From contig JAIYBJ010000001.1 in the NCBI GenBank assembly GCA_027488575.1, positions 1 to 51,993 on the forward strand: 51,993 bases of DNA, written 5' to 3'. The position numbers were made by a program, and so were the translations under genes. Positions 44,794 to 51,993 of this stretch are shown piece after piece; the first letter of the stretch is position 1, and each line of letters begins with the position of its first letter. Source of the DNA: Streptomycetaceae bacterium. GTDB taxonomy: Bacteria > Actinomycetota > Actinomycetes > Nanopelagicales > Nanopelagicaceae. The notes beneath the pieces are model-generated. The model had not been told where the DNA came from and did no database searches. It saw only the letters and a list, made by a program, of their open reading frames with translations.

Positions 44794-46695
44794 CTAAGCG
44801 TTGAGGTTTGCCTTCTTTTGGCGTGATGCAGTGCGTGCTCGCTCGGATTGATCGAGAACAACTTTGCGAATTCGCACAACAGCTGGAGTTACTTCTACGC
44901 ATTCATCTTCGCGACAGAATTCGAGAGCACCTTCCATGTTGAGTTTCTTAGGCGGAATCAAACGCTCTGATTCATCTGTTCCTGATGCGCGCATATTTGT
45001 TAACTTCTTTTCGCGAACACAGTTGACGTCCATGTCATCGCTACGTGAATTTTCTCCAATAACCATACCTTCATACACTTCATCGCCTGGTTCTACGAAG
45101 ATAGTTCCGCGATCTTGTGTTCCGTAAAGTGCGTAAGAAGTAACTGTTCCCATGCGATCTGAAACAAGTGAACCAGTTCCGCGTGTACGAATATCGCCAT
45201 ACCAAGGTTCGTAACCATCAAATACGTGGTGGAGTAAACCAGTACCGCGAGTTTCAGTTAAGAACTCTGTACGGAAACCAATAAGTCCACGTGATGGGAC
45301 TTTGTAATCAAGGCGAATCCATCCAGTGCCGTGATTAACCATTTGCTCCATGCGACCTTTACGAAGTGCCATTAACTGAGTTAAAACACCGAGATATTCT
45401 TCTGGTGCATCAATTGTTAAACGCTCCATCGGTTCAGATAGCTTGCCATCAATAACCTTTGTAACTACCTGTGGCTTTCCAACAGTAAGTTCGAAACCTT
45501 CGCGCTTCATAATTTCTACGAGAACAGCTAGCTGCAGTTCTCCGCGACCCTGTACTTCCCAAGTATCCGGACGCTCTGTATTTAGAACACGTAATGAAAC
45601 GTTACCTACTAGTTCGGCATCCAAACGTCCCTTGACTTGGCGGGCAGTAAGTAACTTTCCGCTCTTGCCTGCAAGTGGAGATGTATTAATACCGATTGTC
45701 ATAGAGATAGATGGTTCATCAACAATGATTGGTGGCAATGCATGCGGATTATCAATATCTGCAAGTGTTTCGCCCAGCGTAATTGTTTCAATACCGGCAA
45801 CAGCGATGATGTCACCAGGGTGCGCTTCAAGAGCTGGTACACGTTCTAGTGCTTCTGTAATTAAAAGTTCTGAAACTTTTACGCGCTCTGTTGTGCCATC
45901 AGTCTTCATCCACATAACTGATTGACCCTTTTTAATTACACCTTCGCGCACGCGGCAGAGTGCAAGGCGGCCAAGAAATGGTGATGAGTCAAGGTTTGTA
46001 ACGTGTGCCTGTAGTGGTGCGCCTTCGTGATAAACCGGAGCTGGAATTGCAGAGAAGATAGTGTCGAACAAAACATCAAGGTTTTCTTCTTCTGGCATTC
46101 CGCCATCTGCAGGACGCTTAAGGGATGCGCGACCAGCTTTTGCAGATGCATAAACAACAGGAAATTCGATTTGTTCTTCATTTGCATCGAGATCTAAGAA
46201 TAATTCATACGCCTCGTCAACAACTTCTGCGATACGTGAATCGGGACGGTCAACTTTATTAATGAGCAAAATAACTGGGAGGTTCTTTTCTAGCGCTTTG
46301 CGCAATACGAAACGTGTTTGTGGAAGAGGGCCTTCTGATGCGTCAACGAGCAGAATTACGCCGTCAACCATTTCAAGTCCGCGTTCTACTTCTCCACCAA
46401 AGTCTGCGTGGCCTGGTGTATCAATAATGTTAACGATTGTGTCACCGCGCTTAACAGCAGTGTTCTTAGCAAGAATCGTGATTCCCTTTTCGCGCTCTAG
46501 ATCCATTGAATCCATCATGCGATCTTGACCTTCGTCTTGCTTCTTGTACGCCGCAAAGGCACCTGATTGCCACAACATGGCATCAACAAGAGTTGTCTTT
46601 CCGTGGTCTACGTGAGCGATGATTGCAACGTTGCGAAGATTCTCGCGCTTCTTAATTGGCAGGCCAGCCAAGTGCGCAGTAGATGCTTTAGACAT
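44794..46695 (-). CDS. typA: Translational GTPase TypA/BipA
   Basis: The 633-residue ribosome-associated GTPase has G1 AHVDHGKTTLV, DTPGHADFGGEVER, NKVDRPDSR and SAKAG-type loops, EF-G-like domains, and a C-terminal TypA domain. It promotes 50S assembly and stress adaptation. ATG at 46695 is preceded by GGAG; the frame extends 14 codons upstream without support. The C-terminal tail is Lys/Arg-rich. Confidence 0.96.
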   Translation of the reverse strand: MSKASTAHLAGLPIKKRENLRNVAIIAHVDHGKTTLVDAMLWQSGAFAAYKKQDEGQDRMMDSMDLEREKGITILAKNTAVKRGDTIVNIIDTPGHADFGGEVERGLEMVDGVILLVDASEGPLPQTRFVLRKALEKNLPVILLINKVDRPDSRIAEVVDEAYELFLDLDANEEQIEFPVVYASAKAGRASLKRPADGGMPEEENLDVLFDTIFSAIPAPVYHEGAPLQAHVTNLDSSPFLGRLALCRVREGVIKKGQSVMWMKTDGTTERVKVSELLITEALERVPALEAHPGDIIAVAGIETITLGETLADIDNPHALPPIIVDEPSISMTIGINTSPLAGKSGKLLTARQVKGRLDAELVGNVSLRVLNTERPDTWEVQGRGELQLAVLVEIMKREGFELTVGKPQVVTKVIDGKLSEPMERLTIDAPEEYLGVLTQLMALRKGRMEQMVNHGTGWIRLDYKVPSRGLIGFRTEFLTETRGTGLLHHVFDGYEPWYGDIRTRGTGSLVSDRMGTVTSYALYGTQDRGTIFVEPGDEVYEGMVIGENSRSDDMDVNCVREKKLTNMRASGTDESERLIPPKKLNMEGALEFCREDECVEVTPAVVRIRKVVLDQSERARTASRQKKANLNA

Positions 46696-46815
46696 TGAAA
46701 TTTCACTCCAGACGTATGTGCTCTGGAAGAACTTCACAGAACGAAGCGAAGAATAGCAGTTGAGGTTGCAATACCTTAAATCTCACGCGTAACTGAGGTA
46801 AATAAGAGATTTAAA

Positions 46816-48300
46816 TTAGGTGTTTTGTGGGAAACCTAAATTAATTCCACCATGACTTGGATCAAGCCATCTACTTGTCACAACTTTGCCACGAGTAAAG
46901 AAGTGAACGCCTTCAGTGCCGTGTGCATGGCTGTCGCCAAACAAAGAATTCTTCCAACCACCAAATGAGTAATATGCCATTGGTACTGGAATTGGAACGT
47001 TAATTCCAACCATTCCAACTTCAACTTCATTTTGATAACGACGAGCTGCGCCACCATCATTTGTAAAGATTGCAGTTCCGTTGCCGTATTGATGTGAATT
47101 TACTAAAGCCAGTGCTTCGTCATATGACTTCACGCGAATAACACTGAGAACAGGTCCGAAAATCTCATCGTTATAAATAGACATCTTTGGTGTCACATGA
47201 TCAAAGAGTGTTGGTCCAAGCCAGAAACCATTTCCGCCAGGATTTACTGTGCGACCATCAACAACAATTGTGGCGCCTTCTTTTTCGCCCGCATCAACGT
47301 ATGACGCAACTTTGTCGCGATGTACTTGTGTAACAAGTGGGCCCATGTCCGCACCCTTTGTTCCATCGCCAGTCTTTAACTTGACTGCGCGCTCTTTAAT
47401 CTTCGCAACTAGTTCGTCCGCTACTGGTTCTACGACGACGAGTGCTGAAATCGCCATGCATCGTTCACCGGCTGAACCAAATCCTGCGTTGATTGCTGCA
47501 TCCGCCGCTAAATCTAAATCAGCATCGGGCAGAACAACCATGTGATTCTTTGCTCCACCAAGTGCTTGCACACGCTTTCCAGATTTTGTTCCGGTTTCGT
47601 ATACGTACTTTGCAATAGGAGTTGAGCCAACGAATGAAACTGATTTGATTCCTGGGTGAGTAAGAATTGCATCGACAACTTCTTTGTCACCATGGACGAC
47701 GTTAAATACGCCATCTGGCAATCCAGCTTCTTTCCAGAGTTGTGCCAAGAACATGGCAGCACTTGGATCTTTTTCAGATGGCTTTACGATGACAGTATTT
47801 CCACATGCAATTGCAACTGGGAAGAACCACATCGGAACCATTGCTGGAAAGTTAAATGGAGAAATGATTGCTACTGGACCAAGTGCTTGGCGAATTGAAT
47901 AGACATCGACACCAGTTGAAACTTCTTCGGAGAATCCACCCTTTAGTAGGTGTGGAATACCGCAAGCGAATTCAACTACTTCGAGACCACGAGTAACTTC
48001 ACCAGCTGCATCGCTCAAAACTTTTCCGTGCTCGGCTGTAATGAGTGCAGCAATCTTTTCTTTATTTGCATTTACTAGTTCGCGGAATGCAAATAAAACA
48101 TTAACGCGCTTAGTGAGCGAACTGTGGCGCCATTCGGCAAATGCATCCGTGGCAGCTTTTACTGCGACATCAACAGTTGCTGATGTGCCGAATGCAACTT
48201 TCTTTGAAACTTCACCTGTTGCGGGATTAAAAATTTCCCCGTGACGTTTTGCCGAGTCATCGAAAGATTTTCCGTTAATCCAATGGGTAATTTCGCTCAT
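46816..48300 (-). CDS. mmsA: CoA-acylating methylmalonate-semialdehyde dehydrogenase
   Basis: The 494-residue aldehyde dehydrogenase converts methylmalonate or malonate semialdehyde to propionyl-CoA or acetyl-CoA. Motifs: catalytic Cys in GSAGERCMAISALV, NAD-binding FVGSTPIAKYVYETG, and the C-terminal FFTRGKVVTSRW typical of MmsA. TAGTGT lies 6 nt before the ATG, a probable leaderless start. It is divergent from an omega-amino-acid aminotransferase, suggesting a joint pathway for beta-alanine or beta-aminoisobutyrate. Confidence 0.93.
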   Translation of the reverse strand: MSEITHWINGKSFDDSAKRHGEIFNPATGEVSKKVAFGTSATVDVAVKAATDAFAEWRHSSLTKRVNVLFAFRELVNANKEKIAALITAEHGKVLSDAAGEVTRGLEVVEFACGIPHLLKGGFSEEVSTGVDVYSIRQALGPVAIISPFNFPAMVPMWFFPVAIACGNTVIVKPSEKDPSAAMFLAQLWKEAGLPDGVFNVVHGDKEVVDAILTHPGIKSVSFVGSTPIAKYVYETGTKSGKRVQALGGAKNHMVVLPDADLDLAADAAINAGFGSAGERCMAISALVVVEPVADELVAKIKERAVKLKTGDGTKGADMGPLVTQVHRDKVASYVDAGEKEGATIVVDGRTVNPGGNGFWLGPTLFDHVTPKMSIYNDEIFGPVLSVIRVKSYDEALALVNSHQYGNGTAIFTNDGGAARRYQNEVEVGMVGINVPIPVPMAYYSFGGWKNSLFGDSHAHGTEGVHFFTRGKVVTSRWLDPSHGGINLGFPQNT

Positions 48301-48362
48301 AGACGCACACTATCTGAGGGCATTATGCTTTCGCCATTCAGTATTGAAGGGAAGTCTTTTTA

Positions 48363-49712
48363 GTGTCCAACCCACAGGCCGATCCAAAAAAAGGTGCCGC
48401 AGTAACGGCGGCTGACCATGCATATGTTTTCCACTCATGGTCTGCGCAAGGACAAATCAAACCTCTTCCTGTAGCCGGCAGTGCGGGTTCACGTTTCTGG
48501 GATTACGAAGGCAAGACCTATTTAGATTTTTCATCACAACTCGTCTTTACAAATATTGGTCACCAACATCCAAAAGTTGTTAAAGCTATTCAGGATCAAG
48601 CAGCAACACTTACAGCTCTTGCTCCACAACATTCAAATGATGCTCGCAACGAAGCTGCGCAACGAATTGTTGAATTAGCTGGCGGACATTTCCGTAAAGT
48701 CTTCTTTACAAATGGTGGCGCTGATGCAGTCGAAAACGCCATTCGTATGGCGCGCTTGCACACAAATAAGCACAAAGTGTTATCAACGTATCGTTCGTAT
48801 CACGGCAACACTGGCTCTTCGATTAACGCAACTGGTGACCCACGTCGTTTCCCAAATGAATACAGCTTTGGTCACGTTCACTTCTGGGGTCCATATCTTT
48901 ACCGTTCTGCATTTCAAGCAACCACAGAAGCAGAAGAGTGTGAGCGCGCTCTTGCACACCTAGAACAGATGATTATCTTCGAAGGCCCAAACACAATTGG
49001 TGCAATCTTGCTCGAATCTGTTGGCGGAACTGCAGGTGTACTTGTTCCACCTAAGGGTTATCTCGAAGGACTTCGTGCATTGTGCGATAAGTACAAGATC
49101 ATGTGGATTGCTGACGAAGTAATGTCAGGTTTTGGCCGTACAGGAAAATGGTTCGGATACCAAAACTCTTCAGTCATCCCAGATTTGATCACATTCGCCA
49201 AAGGTGTGACATCTGGTTACGTCCCACTCGGTGGCGTTGTTATTTCAGAGGCAATCTCAAATACATTTAATGACCGTGCATTTCCTGGCGGACTAACGTA
49301 TTCAGGACATCCACTTGCTTGCGCTACAGCAGTTGCAACTATTGATGTCATGAAAGAAGAGAAGATGCTTGAGAACGCCACAATGATTGGTGAAACAATC
49401 TTGGGCCCTGGCCTTGTTGAATTGGCTAAGAAACATAAAGTTATTGGTGACATCCGCGGTGGCGGTGTTTTCTGGGGAATCGACATCGTCACAAGTCGCA
49501 CAACCCGCAATCCAATGGCGGCATACGGAGGAACAAGTCCTGAAATGAATGAACTTGTTGCTGCATGTAAAGCTGCAGGATTAATGCCATTTAATAACTT
49601 CAACAGAATTCACTTATGCCCACCATGCAACATCTCAGTTGAAGATGCGAAGTTGGGTCTTGAAATGCTTGATACAGCACTCGAATCTGTTGCTAAATAT
49701 TACAAAGAATAG
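48363..49712 (+). CDS. Class III PLP aminotransferase, omega-amino-acid type
   Basis: The 449-residue enzyme has TNGGADAVENAIRMARLHT, WIADEVMSGFGRTGKWF and the PLP-Lys in LITFAKGVTSGYVPLGGV. It is likely a beta-alanine or taurine:pyruvate-type transaminase producing the semialdehyde that MmsA oxidises. The GTG start at 48363 is preceded by GAAGGGAAG. It is divergent from mmsA with about 60 bp between. Exact amino donor is not determined. Confidence 0.85.
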   Translation: MSNPQADPKKGAAVTAADHAYVFHSWSAQGQIKPLPVAGSAGSRFWDYEGKTYLDFSSQLVFTNIGHQHPKVVKAIQDQAATLTALAPQHSNDARNEAAQRIVELAGGHFRKVFFTNGGADAVENAIRMARLHTNKHKVLSTYRSYHGNTGSSINATGDPRRFPNEYSFGHVHFWGPYLYRSAFQATTEAEECERALAHLEQMIIFEGPNTIGAILLESVGGTAGVLVPPKGYLEGLRALCDKYKIMWIADEVMSGFGRTGKWFGYQNSSVIPDLITFAKGVTSGYVPLGGVVISEAISNTFNDRAFPGGLTYSGHPLACATAVATIDVMKEEKMLENATMIGETILGPGLVELAKKHKVIGDIRGGGVFWGIDIVTSRTTRNPMAAYGGTSPEMNELVAACKAAGLMPFNNFNRIHLCPPCNISVEDAKLGLEMLDTALESVAKYYKE

Positions 49713-49738
49713 ATACTAAGAATAGATATTGGGAATAA

Positions 49739-50812
49739 TTAAACGTTAAAGCGGAACTCGACTACGTCGCCATCCGCCATTACGTAATCTTTGCCTTCCA
49801 TTCGAACTTTGCCCTTTGATTTTGCTTCGGCAACAGAACCTGCTTCAAGCAGATCATCGAATGAAACAATTTCCGCTTTGATAAATCCTTTTTGAAAATC
49901 TGTGTGAATAACTCCTGCAGCCATTGGCGCGGTATCACCCTTGTGAATTGTCCAAGCACGAGTCTCTTTTGGTCCAGCAGTTAAATAAGTTTGTAGACCG
50001 AGTGTGTTAAATCCAACGCGAGCAAGAGTTGCAAGACCTGGTTCTTTTAGGCCAATTGATTGCAGTAACTCGAGTGCGTCCTCATCACTGAGCTCTACGA
50101 GTTCGGACTCCGTCTTTGCATCAAGGAAGATTGCTTCAGCAGGTGCAACAAGTGCTGCAAGTTTTTTCTTTAACTCTTCATCACCGAGTTCGGAAGCATC
50201 TACGTTGAACACATATAAGAATGGTTTTGCAGTCAGCAAGTGCAGTTCTTTGAGTTCGGGTAAATCTATTTTGCTAGAAGATAAAGGCTTTCCACTTTGT
50301 AGATGCGCTTCAGCTTCTTTCATTGCATCCAAAACACTTTGGCGCTCTTTATTTACGCGAGCCTCTTTTTCGATACGTGGCAAGGCTTTTTCTAGCGTCT
50401 GTAAATCCGCGAGCGCTAGTTCTGTATTAATCGTTTCCATGTCACTTGCGGGATCAATTTTTCCATCGACGTGAACAACATCGCCATCATTGAAAACTCG
50501 GATTACTTGGCAGATTGCATCTGTTTCGCGAATGTTGGCTAAGAACTTATTTCCAAGTCCTGCGCCTTCTGATGCGCCTTTAACAATTCCGGCGATATCT
50601 ACAAATGAAAGTGCAGCTGGAAGAATTTTTTCTGAGCCATAAATCTCTGCGAGCTTTGGTAAACGATCATCTGGAACGCCGACAACACCGACGTTTGGTT
50701 CGATTGTTGCAAAGGGATAGTTCGCGGCAAGAACGTTGTTCTTAGTCAACGCATTAAAAAGGGTGGACTTGCCCACATTTGGCAGTCCGACGATTCCGAT
50801 TGAGAGGCTCAC
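49739..50812 (-). CDS. ychF: Redox-regulated ribosome-binding ATPase YchF
   Basis: The 357-residue OBG-family P-loop ATPase has [35 protein letters not shown], the NVDASE-type specificity motif (FNVDASELG) in place of NKxD, and a C-terminal TGS domain ([27 protein letters not shown]). It starts at GTG 50812. TAGGCT lies 9 nt upstream without a clear Shine-Dalgarno. It is divergent from rmuC by 45 bp. Confidence 0.96.
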   Translation of the reverse strand: MSLSIGIVGLPNVGKSTLFNALTKNNVLAANYPFATIEPNVGVVGVPDDRLPKLAEIYGSEKILPAALSFVDIAGIVKGASEGAGLGNKFLANIRETDAICQVIRVFNDGDVVHVDGKIDPASDMETINTELALADLQTLEKALPRIEKEARVNKERQSVLDAMKEAEAHLQSGKPLSSSKIDLPELKELHLLTAKPFLYVFNVDASELGDEELKKKLAALVAPAEAIFLDAKTESELVELSDEDALELLQSIGLKEPGLATLARVGFNTLGLQTYLTAGPKETRAWTIHKGDTAPMAAGVIHTDFQKGFIKAEIVSFDDLLEAGSVAEAKSKGKVRMEGKDYVMADGDVVEFRFNV

Positions 50813-50857
50813 GAGGAGTAGAGCCTACGCGCCTTCGTCAGTGGTTACTGCCACGAT

Positions 50858-51993
50858 ATGCCCATGCAAGCATCAACCGGGACCCTTCTCATCGGCTTAG
50901 CCATCGGCATCGCCCTTGGTTTTGTCATTGCCACCCTGAAATCTCGCGCAACCAATGCCAGTTCAGTTGGTGCGCAAGCACAAGTAAAGATGCTCACCGA
51001 ACAATTAGCTGCTGCGCAAACTCAGCAAAACAACACTGTGCGCCTGGATGAAGTGCTCAGCGATGTGAAAGCGCGCATGAATACTTTGACGACGCAGGCA
51101 CAAGAAGCTGAGAACAAGAGATTTGCGGCCGAATCTGCAATTAAAACCCAGATCGAATCTATGCGAGTTGGAAACCAATCTTTACTAGAGCAAGCAACCA
51201 AACTTGCTGGCGCACTATCTAATTCACAAACGCGCGGAAAGTTTGGTGAAACACAATTAGAAATTCTTCTAGAAAGTGCTGGTCTCATCGAAGGCGTTCA
51301 CTTTGAGCGACAAGAGTCTTCGCGTTCTGACTCCGCAGATATTTCGCGCCCCGATATCACCATCGCAATTCCGGGTGGATCTCAGATTTTTATCGATTCA
51401 AAGTTTCCATTTCATCGCTTCCTAGAAGCCGTGGACATGGAAGATCCGGATGCACGCAGTGAAGCAATGACGCTGCACGCGAAAGATTTACTCAAGCACG
51501 TTGATGCACTGGCAAAGCGTGATTACCAAGGAGTTTCCAACTCCCCTGACTTTGTTGTGCTATTTGCGCCCTTTGAATCAATTCTCTCTGAATCTTTAAA
51601 GGCCGATCCACAATTACTAGAAAAAGCTTTTTCAAAGCACGTAACGATTGCAACACCTACAACTATGTTGGCACTACTTCGCACGGTTGGTTACGCATTT
51701 AGCCGCAACGATTTAGCGCGCAATGCCACAGAGATTCAAAACTTGGCTGGCGAATTACTTAAGCGCATCGGTTCATTACATAGCAAGCTCTCTACATTGG
51801 GCGATCGAATTAAGAGCGCTGAACGTGCATATAACGACGTCATCGCAACAGCAGAGACAACTGTGATGCGTCCTGCACGCAAAATGATTCAACTTGGAGT
51901 ATCTAGCGGAAGCAATAAGATTGGTGCGTTGCCAGATGTTGATGACGAAGTTCGCGCCATTAAATCTGCGGCTCTAGAAATTGATTACATTGA
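50858..51993 (+). CDS. rmuC: DNA recombination protein RmuC family (partial, runs off window)
   Basis: From ATG 50858 the frame is open to the last base (378 codons) with no stop in the window. It has an N-terminal membrane helix (GTLLIGLAIGIALGFVIATL), a coiled coil (about 45-105), and the RmuC core: TRGKFGETQLEILLESAGL, RPDITIAIPGG, FIDSKFPFHRFLEA, FAPFESILSE, and TPTTMLALLRTVGYA. RmuC limits recombination between short inverted repeats. The start could be the ATG two codons later. Confidence 0.92.
   Translation, partial: MPMQASTGTLLIGLAIGIALGFVIATLKSRATNASSVGAQAQVKMLTEQLAAAQTQQNNTVRLDEVLSDVKARMNTLTTQAQEAENKRFAAESAIKTQIESMRVGNQSLLEQATKLAGALSNSQTRGKFGETQLEILLESAGLIEGVHFERQESSRSDSADISRPDITIAIPGGSQIFIDSKFPFHRFLEAVDMEDPDARSEAMTLHAKDLLKHVDALAKRDYQGVSNSPDFVVLFAPFESILSESLKADPQLLEKAFSKHVTIATPTTMLALLRTVGYAFSRNDLARNATEIQNLAGELLKRIGSLHSKLSTLGDRIKSAERAYNDVIATAETTVMRPARKMIQLGVSSGSNKIGALPDVDDEVRAIKSAALEIDYI

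Overview
The window looks like a chromosome segment from a small, low-GC actinobacterium (base composition about mid-40s % GC by eye). The evidence is gene content and order. It has sigR-rsrA beside aroA and an SRAP gene, an E2-E1 fused 2-oxoglutarate enzyme (Kgd), Ni-superoxide dismutase with its peptidase, and a Tad cluster of actinobacterial type. It also has ftsE-ftsX-smpB-ssrA and the block UPF0182 / YlbL / Zincin_2 / ThiF-like / ABC1 kinase / WhiB7 / UvrD2 / NudC / AdnB / AdnA, which follows Mycobacterium tuberculosis Rv3193c-Rv3202c in order. Low GC with dense packing suggests the freshwater Nanopelagicales (acI) or relatives. That placement is inference and was not tested.

Layout. 1-123: tail of a DUF222/HNH-type gene, whose last ~20 bp recur twice more at an exact 49-bp period up to the copA stop. 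214-6642: copA, hisN, rsgA and aroA on the minus strand, then the divergent SRAP gene. 6734-8174: sigR, rsrA and a hotdog thioesterase. 8164-8980: sodN and divergent sodX. 8970-12755: kgd. 12940-14067: an SDR and a small membrane protein. 14092-18930: a degenerate GGDEF-like protein followed by tadA, tadB, tadC, a pilin-like gene, two TadE-like genes and a TadG-like gene, many overlapping by a few bases. 18984-22870: prfB, ftsE, ftsX, smpB and tmRNA. 22990-24041: a small membrane protein, a GNAT acetyltransferase and initiator tRNA. 24138-34220: UPF0182, a PDZ-less YlbL, a repeat-tailed membrane protein, a Zincin_2 protein that lost its HExxH, a stable stem-loop, a YgjP-like metallopeptidase, a zinc-ribbon protein, an orphan RRE/ThiF-like protein, an ABC1 kinase and a secreted neocarzinostatin-like protein. 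34285-44736 (minus): whiB7 with an upstream leader ORF and attenuator, uvrD2, nudC, and adnB/adnA; an EEP-family gene lies between nudC and adnB on the plus strand. 44794-51993: typA, mmsA, a divergent class III aminotransferase, ychF, and rmuC running off the end.

Most genes are housekeeping: oxidative-stress control (SigR/RsrA, Ni-SOD, SRAP), ribosome rescue and translation (prfB, smpB, ssrA, typA, ychF, rsgA), double-strand-break resection (AdnAB, UvrD2), cell division (FtsEX) and carbon/amino-acid metabolism (Kgd, MmsA plus transaminase).

The most notable signal is at the whiB7-like gene. A 60-codon leader ORF is followed by an intrinsic terminator, and the end of the leader ORF can form a mutually exclusive antiterminator with the terminator's 5' arm. 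This is a readable attenuation switch linking translation stress to WhiB7. Other points are the orphan RiPP-recognition/ThiF-like protein, the loss of catalytic or sensory motifs in several conserved proteins, two structured non-coding regions, a terminator embedded in a convergent gene, and a recurrent TAnnnT-N6-8-ATG arrangement suggesting widespread leaderless transcription. No CRISPR array, insertion sequence or prophage was seen.
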